Positions 55,118 to 63,590 of a stretch of 64,000 nt of DNA are shown one piece after another. The position numbers and the translations under genes were made by a program. Origin of the DNA: Parabacteroides chongii (GTDB taxonomy: Bacteria > Bacteroidota > Bacteroidia > Bacteroidales > Tannerellaceae). The notes beneath the pieces are model-generated. The model was given only the letters and a program-made list of their open reading frames with translations, was not told the origin of the DNA and made no database searches. Numbering within the stretch: the stretch's first letter is position 1; each line of letters begins with the position of its first letter. The DNA lies in assembly GCF_029581355.1 (NCBI RefSeq), contig NZ_CP120849.1:1892501-1956500 (forward strand), written 5' to 3'.

Positions 55118-55588
55118 ATGGCTGTTAGTTATATGACAGAAGACGGCTACAACAAGATTTTAGCTGAAATCAACTATTTGGAAACCGTGAAGCGTCCTGA
55201 AATTTCTGCCCAGATTGCTGAAGCCAGGGATAAGGGTGACCTGTCTGAAAATGCAGAATATGATGCTGCCAAGGAAGCTCAGGGCATTATGGAAGCTAAG
55301 CTTGCCCAGTTGAAAGGGCTGATATCTAATGCACGTCTGATAGATGAATCACGTGTTCAGACTGACGAGGTTCAGATTCTGAACAAGGTGAAGATCAAGA
55401 ACACAAAAAATAATGCTGTGATGACATATACGTTGGTTTCTGACTCTGAAGCAAATCTGAAAGAGGGTAAGATTGCTGTCAGCACTCCGATCGCCAAAGG
55501 GCTGATGGGAAAGAAAGTCGGTGACGTGGTGGAAATCAAAGTGCCGTCGGGTTTGATGACTTTTGAAGTGATGGAAATTTCAATTTAA
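55118..55588 (+). CDS. greA: Transcription elongation factor GreA
   Basis: A 156-residue factor that rescues backtracked RNA polymerase by stimulating transcript cleavage. The N-terminal coiled coil carries the acidic tip DLSENAEYDAAKEAQG. The C-terminal FKBP-like domain includes TYTLVSDSEANLKEGKIAVSTPIAKGLMGKKVGD. Length and motifs are normal. The HIT gene follows 11 bases later, so the two are probably co-transcribed. Confidence 0.97.
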   Translation: MAVSYMTEDGYNKILAEINYLETVKRPEISAQIAEARDKGDLSENAEYDAAKEAQGIMEAKLAQLKGLISNARLIDESRVQTDEVQILNKVKIKNTKNNAVMTYTLVSDSEANLKEGKIAVSTPIAKGLMGKKVGDVVEIKVPSGLMTFEVMEISI

Positions 55589-55599
55589 TACAATAAGAT

Positions 55600-55995
55600 A
55601 TGGCAACAATATTCAGTAGAATAGTGGCAGGAGAAATACCTTGCCATAAGGTTGCGGAAGACGAAGAATTCTTTGCCTTCCTGGATATTAATCCGGTAGC
55701 GAAAGGGCATACTTTGGTTATTCCAAAGCAGGAAACAGACTATCTTTTTGATTTGGAAGACGCATTGTTAGGGCGAATGATGGCTTTTGCCAAGCGTGTG
55801 GCACGTGCTCAGGAAGCTGCTATTCCCTGTAAGCGTATAGGCATGGCAGTGATGGGACTGGAAGTACCTCATGCACATATCCATTTAATCCCTATAACCA
55901 AGGAGTCGGATATGTATTTCGGAGGCGATAAAATGACAATAACCCAGGAGGAGTTGGCAGAGGTTGCTGCCTTGATAAGAAAAGCGTACAAATAA
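55600..55995 (+). CDS. HIT-family nucleotide-binding protein
   Basis: A 131-residue HIT protein with the histidine triad HAHIHLIP near residue 97 and an N-terminal FSRIVAGEIPCHKV...FAFLDINP typical of Hint-type purine nucleoside phosphoramidases. It probably hydrolyses adenosine 5'-phosphoramidates or related nucleotides. It shares the greA transcript. Confidence 0.93.
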   Translation: MATIFSRIVAGEIPCHKVAEDEEFFAFLDINPVAKGHTLVIPKQETDYLFDLEDALLGRMMAFAKRVARAQEAAIPCKRIGMAVMGLEVPHAHIHLIPITKESDMYFGGDKMTITQEELAEVAALIRKAYK

Positions 55996-56029
55996 TTGAC
56001 GAAAGTCTTTTTTTATTAAAAATAATACC

Positions 56030-56085
56030 TATATTTGTAACCACTATTACTGCGAGTTTTAAAACGGCAGTGATAGTGGTTTTTT
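56030..56085 (+). ncRNA. Candidate short RNA: promoter box directly before a terminator hairpin
   Basis: TATATTTG (56030-56037) fits TAnnTTTG. Immediately after it, arms 56039-56053 and 56067-56081 form a 15-bp stem with one G-T wobble, then TTTTTT. If transcribed, this gives an RNA of about 45 nt that is almost entirely one hairpin. It may instead be a terminator of the greA-HIT unit with a chance promoter match. Confidence 0.35.
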
Positions 56086-56134
56086 AAATGATTCATTAGT
56101 GGTTTTTACTCATAAATTTGTTAACCTTAGAAGA

Positions 56135-56168
56135 AAGGCCCTCCTGAGACAGGACGGCCTTCTTTTTT
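56135..56168 (+). terminator. Terminator between the HIT gene and the convergent PspC gene
   Basis: AAGGCCCTCCT (56135-56145) pairs with AGGACGGCCTT (56151-56161) with one mismatch, followed by CTTTTTT. Confidence 0.75.
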
Positions 56169-56206
56169 AAACACACAAATTATAAACCTATTTCTTATCC
56201 AGTCTT

Positions 56207-57304
56207 TTATATATGTATTGAGTAGTTGTTATGCCAAAGGTATGGACTAAGTGCCGGCAACCCTACGTTTACAAAATAGATAATGCATCCTGCCACTGCG
56301 ATTAGCCATAAAACCAACAATGTCCATTTAGCTGGTGTGGGTAATGGTTTTAAATTGAATAATTGTCCGCATACAGCGTAAAGTAATGCGATTGCAGGAA
56401 TGCCGATTAATAAAATGACACCGATACAGCCGATCACAGCCATGTAAACGGGAACTCCGCTATACAGGTCCCATCCGAATGGCGAAAGCTGGTACAACAT
56501 GCTTGCTCCGCCTCCGACTAAAGCTACAGTCACAATGAACAATACGAAAACGATAAGCAAAAGCGGAGGGAGCAGGATGATTCCGGCTAAGACAGCCCCA
56601 AATTTTAGCAGGAAGCCGAATACTGTTACAAACAGATCAGCCAGTTTCTGAAAAAAACTTCTGGGTTTGTCGGAACTGATATAGTCGTTCACATTATGGG
56701 ATACCTTCTCGAAGCCGTCTGTAACGGTTTGTCCGATTGTCTCAAGTGTAACGCTTTTCCCTCGCATGATCAAGCGGTCGGCAGCCGTTCTTGCTACCGG
56801 CATAACCATCCATAAAATGATATATAATAAAGCCATCCAGTGTACGACTGGGATAAACAGCAGTAAAATCATGGCTAATCTGACGGCTGTTGCGTCCCAG
56901 CCCATATAAGCGGCAATACCTGCGGCAACGCCTCCGATCACACGGTTGTCCGGATCACGCATCAGTTTCTTCTTGCCTGTGGTAACCTGTTCCTGGAAAA
57001 CACGTTTTTTAGCGTTCTCTTTTTCCTCTTCCGTCTCTTCTTCCTCGAAAATCTCCTCCGGTTTGCCCATGCGGTTGATCACTTCTTCCACATGTTCGAT
57101 CGTGATCACTTCGTGTCCTAGACGAATTCTTTCACCGAACAATTCGGAAATACGCATTTCAAAATCATTCATGATCTCTTCCGATCCTTCCTCTTTACGG
57201 AAATGTATGCGTAAATTAGAAAGATATTTATCCAGCAGCTGGTATGCATCTTCGTCAATGTGGAAAACTGTTCCTCCCAAATTAACTGTAAGCGTCTTCT
57301 TCAT
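56207..57304 (-). CDS. PspC-domain membrane protein
   Basis: A 365-residue inner-membrane protein. The N-terminal 100 residues are cytoplasmic and acidic (MGKPEEIFEEEETEEEKENA). A PspC domain at about 113-170 has the hallmark RVIGGVAAGIAAYMGWDAT followed by a membrane helix. Four more hydrophobic segments follow (about 230-350). PspC proteins take part in envelope stress responses. The PadR regulator gene lies 12 bases upstream on the same strand, a pairing often seen in Bacteroidetes and Firmicutes. Confidence 0.88.
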   Translation of the reverse strand: MKKTLTVNLGGTVFHIDEDAYQLLDKYLSNLRIHFRKEEGSEEIMNDFEMRISELFGERIRLGHEVITIEHVEEVINRMGKPEEIFEEEETEEEKENAKKRVFQEQVTTGKKKLMRDPDNRVIGGVAAGIAAYMGWDATAVRLAMILLLFIPVVHWMALLYIILWMVMPVARTAADRLIMRGKSVTLETIGQTVTDGFEKVSHNVNDYISSDKPRSFFQKLADLFVTVFGFLLKFGAVLAGIILLPPLLLIVFVLFIVTVALVGGGASMLYQLSPFGWDLYSGVPVYMAVIGCIGVILLIGIPAIALLYAVCGQLFNLKPLPTPAKWTLLVLWLIAVAGCIIYFVNVGLPALSPYLWHNNYSIHI

Positions 57305-57316
57305 TGTCTTCTAATT

Positions 57317-57643
57317 TTAATTGTTTCTAATGTGGTTTATTGTATCATTTAGTTCCTGCCAGGAGTTTTCCAGTTCTCCGAGGAATTCTTCGCCCTTCGG
57401 AGTGAGTTGGTAATACTTGCGGGGCGGGCCCTGAGTCGATTCTATCCACTGATAACTTAACAGTTCACTGTTCTTTAACCGGGTTAAGAGAGGGTATAGC
57501 GTACCTTCTACTACAATCAGTTTAGCTTCCTGTAACTTCTGAATAATGTCAGAGGTGTAAGCCGGTTCTTTCTTGAGAAGTAAGAGGATGCAGTATTCCA
57601 GCGTCCCCTTTCTCATCTGTGATTTTACGTTCTCTGCATTCAT
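57317..57643 (-). CDS. PadR-family transcriptional regulator
   Basis: A 108-residue winged-helix protein (KGTLEYCILLLLKKEPAYTSDIIQKL, VVEGTLYPLLTRLKNSELL, PPRKYYQLTPKGEEFL). PadR repressors respond to phenolics, antibiotics or envelope stress and often control adjacent membrane proteins; here the PspC gene. First gene of the unit, with a good promoter. Confidence 0.93.
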   Translation of the reverse strand: MNAENVKSQMRKGTLEYCILLLLKKEPAYTSDIIQKLQEAKLIVVEGTLYPLLTRLKNSELLSYQWIESTQGPPRKYYQLTPKGEEFLGELENSWQELNDTINHIRNN

Positions 57644-57662
57644 CTTTTATAGTTTTATGATG

Positions 57663-57693
57663 CAAATATATGTATTGCCTGTGTACTATGCAA
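57663..57693 (-). promoter_or_regulatory. padR-pspC promoter
   Basis: On the minus strand TTG (57691-57693), 20 bases, TATATTTG (57663-57670). It lies 20 bases before the PadR ATG. Confidence 0.7.
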
Positions 57694-57809
57694 TACATGC
57701 TACTATGTTTATCCTATTTTAACATCTTTCGGATGTATGCCGGACTGCATTCCCATATCCACTTTTTGCACAAAAAGTGCGATTGTGTGTAAAAAAAGAA
57801 AGGAATGTG

Positions 57810-57839
57810 TTGCTATTCAGTAGGAAAGCCGTACTTTTG
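57810..57839 (+). promoter_or_regulatory. Promoter of the long-chain acyl-CoA ligase gene
   Basis: TTG (57810-57812), 19 bases, TACTTTTG (57832-57839). It fits the -33/-7 consensus and shows that the start codon lies downstream, at 57865. Confidence 0.72.
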
Positions 57840-57864
57840 TTGTATCAATTCAAAACGAAGAATT

Positions 57865-59673
57865 ATGGTATATTACCACTATGCCGAGTTAATTCACCGG
57901 CAGGCTGAAAAGTATGGCTCACGTACAGCTTTGAAATACCGCGATGACGAAAGCGGGAAATGGTTAAAGATCTCATGGAGAGAGTTCTCTGAGAAGGTAA
58001 TGCTTACTGCTAAAGCAATGGCTGAGTTTGGAATAGAAGTACAGGAGAAGATCGGTATCTATTCTCAGAATATGCCTCAGTGTTTATTTACTGATTTCGG
58101 GGCTTATGGAAACCGGGTGATATCGATCCCGATGTATGCTACGAATTCTCCGGCACAGATAGAGTATATCATTAATGATGCGGAGATCCACACCTTATTT
58201 GTCGGCGAACAGCTTCAGTACAACAATGCTTTTAAAGTGCAGAAAGAGTCGACTGTATTAAAACGGTTGGTTGTTTTTGATCCTGCCGTTAAACTGAATC
58301 CGGACGATAAGACTTCCATCTATTTTGATGATTTCCTGCGCCTGGGCGATAATGCACATGCGGAAACGACTGTAAAGATCCGTACCAATGAGGCGAATCC
58401 CGAGGATATTGCTACTATAATGTATACATCCGGTACGACCGGTGAATCGAAAGGGGTAATTCTTCACCATTTTAATTACCTGGAGGCAATGCGTATCCAT
58501 GATATCCGTTTGCCGATGGTGAATGATAAAGACCTGTCGATGTGTTTTCTTCCTTTGACTCACATTTTTGAGAAGGCATGGACTTATTATTGCCTTCATA
58601 AAGGAGTGAAGATCGCTATCAACCAGGACCCGAAGATGATACAAAAGACATTGCCGGAGGTTCATCCGACTTTGATGTGTAATGTGCCGCGTTTTTGGGA
58701 GAAGGTCTATGTCGGAGTTCATGAGAAGATAAACTCTTCGTCGCCTTTCCTGAAGAAAGTATTCCTGAATGCGATAGAAACAGGACGTTTATATAATCTG
58801 GAGTACAAGAACAAAGGTATCAAGGCTCCATTCTGTCTGAAAACCAAATTTGAATTTTATGATAAAACGGTATTTACGCTTCTGAAAAAGGTGCTGGGTA
58901 TCGAAAGAGGCCGTTTATTCCCGGTTGCAGGTGCGCCGTTATCCGATACGGTCAATGAGTTTTTGCAATCTGTCAATATTCCTATCGTATATGGATATGG
59001 TCTGAGTGAAACGACGGCTACCGTTTGTTTCTATCCGGAAATAGGTTTCCAGTTCGGTTCCATCGGTGAGACGATGCCGGGTGTCGAAGTGAAGATCGAT
59101 GAAAGTAACGGGGAGATCCTCGTGAAAGGAAAGACTGTCACCACCGGTTACTATAACAAGCCGGAAGAAAATGCCCGTTCCTTTACGGCAGACGGTTTTT
59201 TCCGCACAGGAGATGCCGGACGTTTGGAAGGAAATGTATTATTCTTTACGGAGCGTATCAAGGATTTATATAAGACTTCGAATGGGAAATATATAGCTCC
59301 GCAAGCGATCGAGATGGAAATGAGCAGTGATAAATATATCGAACAGATTGCCGTTATCGGTGACCAGCGCAAGTTTGTCAGTGCCTTGATCGTTCCGTCT
59401 TATCCGCTTTTGGAAGTGTATGCAGAGAAAAAGGGTATTTCCTATAATAGCCGCGAGGAGCTCGTTGCCAATCATGAAATAATCCGTCTGATAGAATCGC
59501 ATATCGAAGAACATCAGAAAAATCTGGCTTCATATGAAAAGATCAAACGGTTCACTTTGCTTCCCCAACCGTTTACGATGGAGGGACGTGAGCTGACAGA
59601 CACATTGAAGTTGCGTCGTCCGGTCGTTTTGCAGAAATATGCAAATGAGATTGAAGCGATGTATGCTGAGTGA
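57865..59673 (+). CDS. Long-chain fatty-acid CoA ligase
   Basis: A 602-residue ANL-superfamily enzyme of the FadD15/long-chain type. It has the P-loop TIMYTSGTTGESKGVILHHFN, FLPLTHIFEK, YGYGLSETTATVCF and the FRTGDAGRLEGNVLFFTERIKDLYKTSNGKYIAP hinge (seen as FRTGDAGRL and KDLYKTSNGKYIAP). It activates fatty acids to acyl-CoA for phospholipid synthesis or degradation. ATG 57865 is chosen because the promoter (57810-57839) lies inside the longer frame from 57805. Confidence 0.9.
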   Translation: MVYYHYAELIHRQAEKYGSRTALKYRDDESGKWLKISWREFSEKVMLTAKAMAEFGIEVQEKIGIYSQNMPQCLFTDFGAYGNRVISIPMYATNSPAQIEYIINDAEIHTLFVGEQLQYNNAFKVQKESTVLKRLVVFDPAVKLNPDDKTSIYFDDFLRLGDNAHAETTVKIRTNEANPEDIATIMYTSGTTGESKGVILHHFNYLEAMRIHDIRLPMVNDKDLSMCFLPLTHIFEKAWTYYCLHKGVKIAINQDPKMIQKTLPEVHPTLMCNVPRFWEKVYVGVHEKINSSSPFLKKVFLNAIETGRLYNLEYKNKGIKAPFCLKTKFEFYDKTVFTLLKKVLGIERGRLFPVAGAPLSDTVNEFLQSVNIPIVYGYGLSETTATVCFYPEIGFQFGSIGETMPGVEVKIDESNGEILVKGKTVTTGYYNKPEENARSFTADGFFRTGDAGRLEGNVLFFTERIKDLYKTSNGKYIAPQAIEMEMSSDKYIEQIAVIGDQRKFVSALIVPSYPLLEVYAEKKGISYNSREELVANHEIIRLIESHIEEHQKNLASYEKIKRFTLLPQPFTMEGRELTDTLKLRRPVVLQKYANEIEAMYAE

Positions 59674-59690
59674 GCGGACGATTAATTTCT

Positions 59691-59698
59691 TATCTTTG
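59691..59698 (+). promoter_or_regulatory. prfB -7 promoter element
   Basis: TATCTTTG matches TAnnTTTG, 27 bases before the prfB ATG at 59726. Confidence 0.6.
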
Positions 59699-59725
59699 CA
59701 CGAATTTTAAAACAAAAACAAGATT

Positions 59726-60851
59726 ATGATAACATCAGACCAGCTACAGAACGTGTTGGAGCGCGAGCAAGCGCTGAGGGGGTATCTTTGACATAGATGG
59801 TAAGACCATCCAGTTAGAAGAAGAAGAATTGCGTACGCAGGATCCCGGATTTTGGGAGGATGCCAAACGGGCGGAGACTCAGATGAAGAAAGTAAGAGAG
59901 CTGAAAAAGTGGATCGAGCTTTATAACGAGGTGAATGCTGCGGCAGAGGAATTGCAGTTGTCTTATGAATACGTAAAGGAAGAGGTTATCACTGAAGAAG
60001 AGGTTGATGCGGCTTATGCCAAGGCTTTGGAGCTGGTGGAGAATTTGGAATTCCGGAACATGCTTCGTGACGAGGCGGATCAGATGAGTTGCGTGCTCAA
60101 GATAAACTCCGGGGCAGGTGGCACCGAAAGCCAGGACTGGGCTTCTATGCTGATGCGTATGTATCTGCGTTATGCTGAATCTCACAATTATAAGGTTTCT
60201 ATCGCCAACATACAGGATGGTGATGAAGCGGGTATCAAGACTGTCACTATTAATATTGAAGGCGACTATGCTTTCGGTTATTTGAAAAGTGAGAATGGCG
60301 TGCATCGTCTGGTTCGTGTTTCCCCATATAATGCGCAGGGAAAACGAATGACTTCTTTTGCTTCCGTGTTTGTTACTCCGTTGGTGGACGATACGATTGA
60401 AGTGAAGATTGAAACAGCTGCTATTTCATGGGATACTTTCCGTTCAGGCGGTGCCGGTGGGCAGAACGTAAATAAAGTAGAATCAGGAGTACGCTTGCGT
60501 TATCAGTTTAAGGATCCTTATACGGGTGAGGAAGAAGAGATCCTGATTGAAAATACCGAGACGCGTGACCAGCCGAAGAACCGTGAGAATGCGATGCGTC
60601 AGTTGCGCTCTATCCTGTATGATAAGGAGTTGAAACATCGTTTGGCAGAGCAGGCTAAGATTGAAGCCGGTAAGAAGAAGATCGAATGGGGATCACAGAT
60701 CCGTAGTTACGTTTTCGACGACCGCCGTGTGAAAGACCACCGTACCAACTATCAGACCTCTGATGTAAATGGTGTAATGGATGGTAAGATCGACGAATTT
60801 ATCAAGGCTTATCTGATGGAGTTTGGCGGTGAGGAAGCTGCTGAAAAGTAA
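59726..60851 (+). CDS. prfB: Peptide chain release factor 2, with programmed +1 frameshift
   Basis: RF2 recognises UAA and UGA and triggers peptide release. The gene starts at ATG 59726 (MITSDQLQNVLEREQALRGYL), reaches in-frame TGA at 59789-59791 and continues in the +1 frame from GAC at 59790. This gives a product of about 374 residues, the normal RF2 length. The slip site AGGGGGTATCTTTGAC has the internal SD-like AGGGGG and CTT-TGA-C, as in most bacterial prfB genes. It provides autoregulation by RF2 level. The GGQ loop is GGAGGQNVNK. The tripeptide anticodon reads SPY (RVSPYNAQGKR) rather than E. coli SPF. Confidence 0.95.
59777..59792 (+). promoter_or_regulatory. RF2 programmed frameshift site
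   Basis: AGGGGGTATCTTTGAC. The AGGGGG element acts as an internal Shine-Dalgarno just before the CTT slip codon and the TGA stop. All critical bases of the classical site are present. Confidence 0.93.
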
Positions 60852-60931
60852 AGTTTTTAATGGAAAACTTGCAAAACTCGATTAAAAGTCGTAATATTGC
60901 ACCCGATTTCAGAGTAACCCTCTGAAATACC

Positions 60932-61005
60932 GGTCCTATAGCTCAGTTGGTTAGAGCACCTGACTCATAATCAGGGAGTCCTTGGTTCAAGCCCAAGTGG
61001 GACCA
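60932..61005 (+). tRNA. tRNA with CAT anticodon (tRNA-Met, or more likely tRNA-Ile2)
   Basis: A 74-base cloverleaf: acceptor GGTCCTA/TGGGACC, D-arm GCTC/GAGC, anticodon stem CCTGA/TCAGG with loop CTCATAA (anticodon 60966-60968), T-arm CTTGG/CCAAG with TTCAAGC, discriminator A. The 3' CCA is not encoded (ACC then T). It lacks the initiator C-A mismatch, so it is not tRNA-fMet. C4-G69 and C5-G68 match known TilS determinants of tRNA-Ile2, where the C is modified to lysidine. An elongator tRNA-Met cannot be excluded. Confidence 0.93.
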
Positions 61006-61014
61006 CCTTCGGAA

Positions 61015-61047
61015 AAAGGCTTTGCGGGTGACTGCAAAGCCTTTTTT
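61015..61047 (+). terminator. Terminator after the tRNA
   Basis: AAAGGCTTTGC and GCAAAGCCTTT form a perfect 11-bp stem with a short loop, followed by a T-run. Confidence 0.85.
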
Positions 61048-61092
61048 GTTTTGTTGTACTGGGAAAAGCATCAACATTAAAGTCGAATAATC

Positions 61093-61854
61093 ATGATTGA
61101 AGATCTAAGTATCGTATTGCAAGAAGTGGATTCTCTTAAAGCGGAACTAGCTACTTTGCGTCCATTGCCCCCGGAAGCCTTAAAAAAGATAGCGGATGCT
61201 CTCGAAATGGAGTATACCTATGAAAGTAACCGAATAGAAGGAAATACGCTTACATTGCAGGAGACGGCCCTTGTTGTGAATGAGGGTGTAACCATATCCG
61301 GTAAATCTATGCGGGAGCACTTGGAAGCTATCAACCATGCGCAGGCCATCGATTTTATCAAAGATATTGCCCAGCAAAAAATAGAGATAAGCGAACGGAC
61401 AATTAAGGAAATCCACGCTATCGTGCTGCATGGCATTAACCGGGAGAATGCCGGTCGTTATCGGACTGTGCCGGTACTGATAACGGGGAGTACTCACATA
61501 CCGCCTCAACCCTATCTCATTGAGAAACAAATGGAAGATTTTATTTTAAAGTTTCAGCAAATGGAGAAGGAGGGCATCCACCCGGTAATAATAGCAGGGT
61601 ACTTACATGACGAACTTGTCAGGATTCATCCGTTTATCGACGGAAACGGGCGAACATGTCGTCTTTTGATGAACCTTTACCTTTTACTGCATGGTTATAT
61701 CCTTGTTACGCTGAAAGGTGATAATGACAAGAAACTGCAATATTATAAGGCTTTGGAAAAGTCACATACAGAGCATGAACCGAATGCTTTTTATTTCTTG
61801 GTAGCCGAGGCTGAAAAAGAAGCATTGCAGCGGTATATTCAGATTATAAAATGA
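61093..61854 (+). CDS. Fic-domain protein with N-terminal inhibitory helix
   Basis: A 253-residue Fic/DOC protein. The catalytic motif HPFIDGNGRTCR matches HxFx(D/E)GNGRxxR, so AMP transfer from ATP onto a target hydroxyl is expected. Residues near 45-52 (TYESNRIEGNTLT) contain the inhibitory SxxxEG helix of class II Fic proteins, which keeps the enzyme autoinhibited. No partner antitoxin gene is seen. It sits directly downstream of the tRNA in an accessory zone. Confidence 0.9.
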   Translation: MIEDLSIVLQEVDSLKAELATLRPLPPEALKKIADALEMEYTYESNRIEGNTLTLQETALVVNEGVTISGKSMREHLEAINHAQAIDFIKDIAQQKIEISERTIKEIHAIVLHGINRENAGRYRTVPVLITGSTHIPPQPYLIEKQMEDFILKFQQMEKEGIHPVIIAGYLHDELVRIHPFIDGNGRTCRLLMNLYLLLHGYILVTLKGDNDKKLQYYKALEKSHTEHEPNAFYFLVAEAEKEALQRYIQIIK

Positions 61855-61919
61855 AATATAATTCTCCTAAAGACGCTGTACATAATTTTGTGTAAATAGA
61901 AAACTTCAGGATTTAGGTT

Positions 61920-62205
61920 TTATACTTGAATCTTGTTTTTAAATATAGTAATTTCCCTGACTTTGAATGCGATGCCATCCATCCAGGCAATCATGTATAA
62001 ACATTCCAAAGGATCTGTTTGAATCTGCTTCTTATAATTACTATTATGGGAATTAGCACTATGATCACCCTGCTTGGAGTACTTCTCATAACCTAAATGG
62101 TTATCTATCCGGCTTTCAGCATTTGTTCATAAACACGGGGATGAAGCTATTTCATGAAAGCGATAACATCTTCACATGTCTTAAATTAGAACAGAAATTC
62201 TTTAC
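61920..62205 (-). pseudogene. Decayed IS256-family (Mutator-type) transposase
   Basis: Minus-strand translation reads, in pieces, TCEDVIAFMK-stop-LHPRVYEQMLKAG, then in another frame IDNHLGYEKYSKQGDHSANS followed by KKQIQTDPLECLYMIAWMDGIAFKVRE. These match conserved N-terminal to middle blocks of IS256 transposases (EQMLEAELDxHLGYxK..., VxLDAIHxKVR). It carries at least one TAG, a TAA and one frameshift, and the catalytic C-terminus is absent. Only about 290 bases remain. Confidence 0.75.
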
Positions 62206-62271
62206 TTAAATTTTTTTTGGAATGTCCATAAAATCTTCTTTTTACAAAGAACCGATTAAGATACAAATGCA

Positions 62272-62531
62272 GAGCTGAGTGATTTTAAGAAGAACAAGCA
62301 CAAAAAGCTCAACAAGTACCTGAAAAAATGGCAACCATCATGGGATCTCCAAAAGCGATTTAAGACCTCAGCACATATTTTGTTCGGCATAGCTTCGCCA
62401 TGCGTTTATTTTCAGAAACAAAGTCTATTGATATCGTAAGAGCAGTACTTCATCATTCGAATACAGAGATAACGAAGGTATATTTGGAGTCGTTTGGGCA
62501 AATGAGGTGGCGAAAGCCAGCAATGGGTTAA
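62272..62531 (+). pseudogene. Decayed tyrosine recombinase/integrase
   Basis: The frame 62364-62531 encodes LSTYFVRHSFAMRLFSETKS and ends after HHSNTEITKVYLESF. This is the C-terminal catalytic block of phage-type integrases (RHSFA, HHS for LGHxS, and the Tyr nucleophile in KVYLESF). Upstream KKNKHKKLNKYLKK is in a different frame, and TAA at 62361-62363 interrupts, so the gene is broken. The N-terminal domains are gone. It points to a former integrative element near the tRNA. Confidence 0.75.
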
Positions 62532-62681
62532 TGTTTTGATTTTTATAAGACAAAGACTTGCATATATCAAATAAAAATACGATTATTACACCAATGTTCG
62601 AATCCTGTCTACTCTGTTACTCTAACAAAAAGCAAATTCAACATAACAGTATGCAAAATAAAGATTTTTAAACTATTGAGT

Positions 62682-63590
62682 ATGAATACAAATATCTATT
62701 GGCCCGTATATAAAAACATAGAGAATGAATTTAACAACATAATGTTTTATATTCATATTGATGACACACAAATCTCTGTTTACTCCAGTAAAATCTCAGA
62801 CTTAATACTAAGATCATCTGCTGAAATAGAGTCTATTTCAAAAGAGCTATATCTTCTTAATGGGGGTCCAAAAACCATCAATATAAAATATGATGAAGAC
62901 GCTATCTCATTTCTAAATTCAAAATGGTCTCTCGAAGAGAAAACTATAATTATAAGCTCATATAATTGCTTCCTAACAAATAGAGAAATATATCCATTCA
63001 AAAAAAATGAAACACGAACAGGAAGTAACAGAATGACTTACAGCTGGAACAACTCTTACCAAAATCTGAAACACGATAGAGCCCATTCTTTACATTTTGG
63101 AAGCGTAAAATATTTATTAGATGCAATGGCTGCATTGTTTCTCCTAAACATCTATTATAAAGATATAACATTCAAATTAAAAAAAGATGCAGAAGCCTCT
63201 AATTTTGACGCATCTTTAGGCTCTTCAATCTTTTCAATAAAACTTCATCACAATCGTAGTGTAAGTTTAGGGAATACATACGAGAAATCACCTGATTTTA
63301 ATCAGTGTACTTATTTTCTTAAATCATCTGATGAGACCTTAGATAAACTCAAAAAGGCATATGAAGTTGTAGAGCAAAAAGCTTGGGAAGCAACAACTAA
63401 TCAAATAACAGAAAAAATAATAAAGACTCAAGAGACAGATACAGAAAAAATAATAAAAATAATTGAGGACACACAATCAACTTATCAAAAAGAGAATATT
63501 AATAAAATGATGAAAGCTGAAGCCGTAAACCTCGGTCGATTATTCATGGAACTAGAATATGAGGCTTTATTAAATAAAAATCAAATATAA
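62682..63590 (+). CDS. Uncharacterised protein with HEPN-like RxxxxH motif
   Basis: A 302-residue soluble protein, strongly AT-rich and rich in Lys/Asn/Ile. ATG 62682 is preferred over TTG 62676. The central helical stretch SYQNLKHDRAHSLHFGSVKY, followed by LLDAMAALFLL, contains R-A-H-S-L-H (Rx4H), the pattern of HEPN RNase sites, in a helix-rich context. The C-terminal 70 residues form a likely coiled coil with TEKIIK repeats (ITEKIIKTQETDTEKIIKIIE). No close family was recognised. Location beside a Fic gene and mobile-element debris suggests an accessory or defence role. Confidence 0.65.
   Translation: MNTNIYWPVYKNIENEFNNIMFYIHIDDTQISVYSSKISDLILRSSAEIESISKELYLLNGGPKTINIKYDEDAISFLNSKWSLEEKTIIISSYNCFLTNREIYPFKKNETRTGSNRMTYSWNNSYQNLKHDRAHSLHFGSVKYLLDAMAALFLLNIYYKDITFKLKKDAEASNFDASLGSSIFSIKLHHNRSVSLGNTYEKSPDFNQCTYFLKSSDETLDKLKKAYEVVEQKAWEATTNQITEKIIKTQETDTEKIIKIIEDTQSTYQKENINKMMKAEAVNLGRLFMELEYEALLNKNQI

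Noticed and set aside
59726..60851. prfB as a frameshifted pseudogene
   Set aside because: The break coincides exactly with the conserved programmed +1 frameshift site, and both parts are intact.
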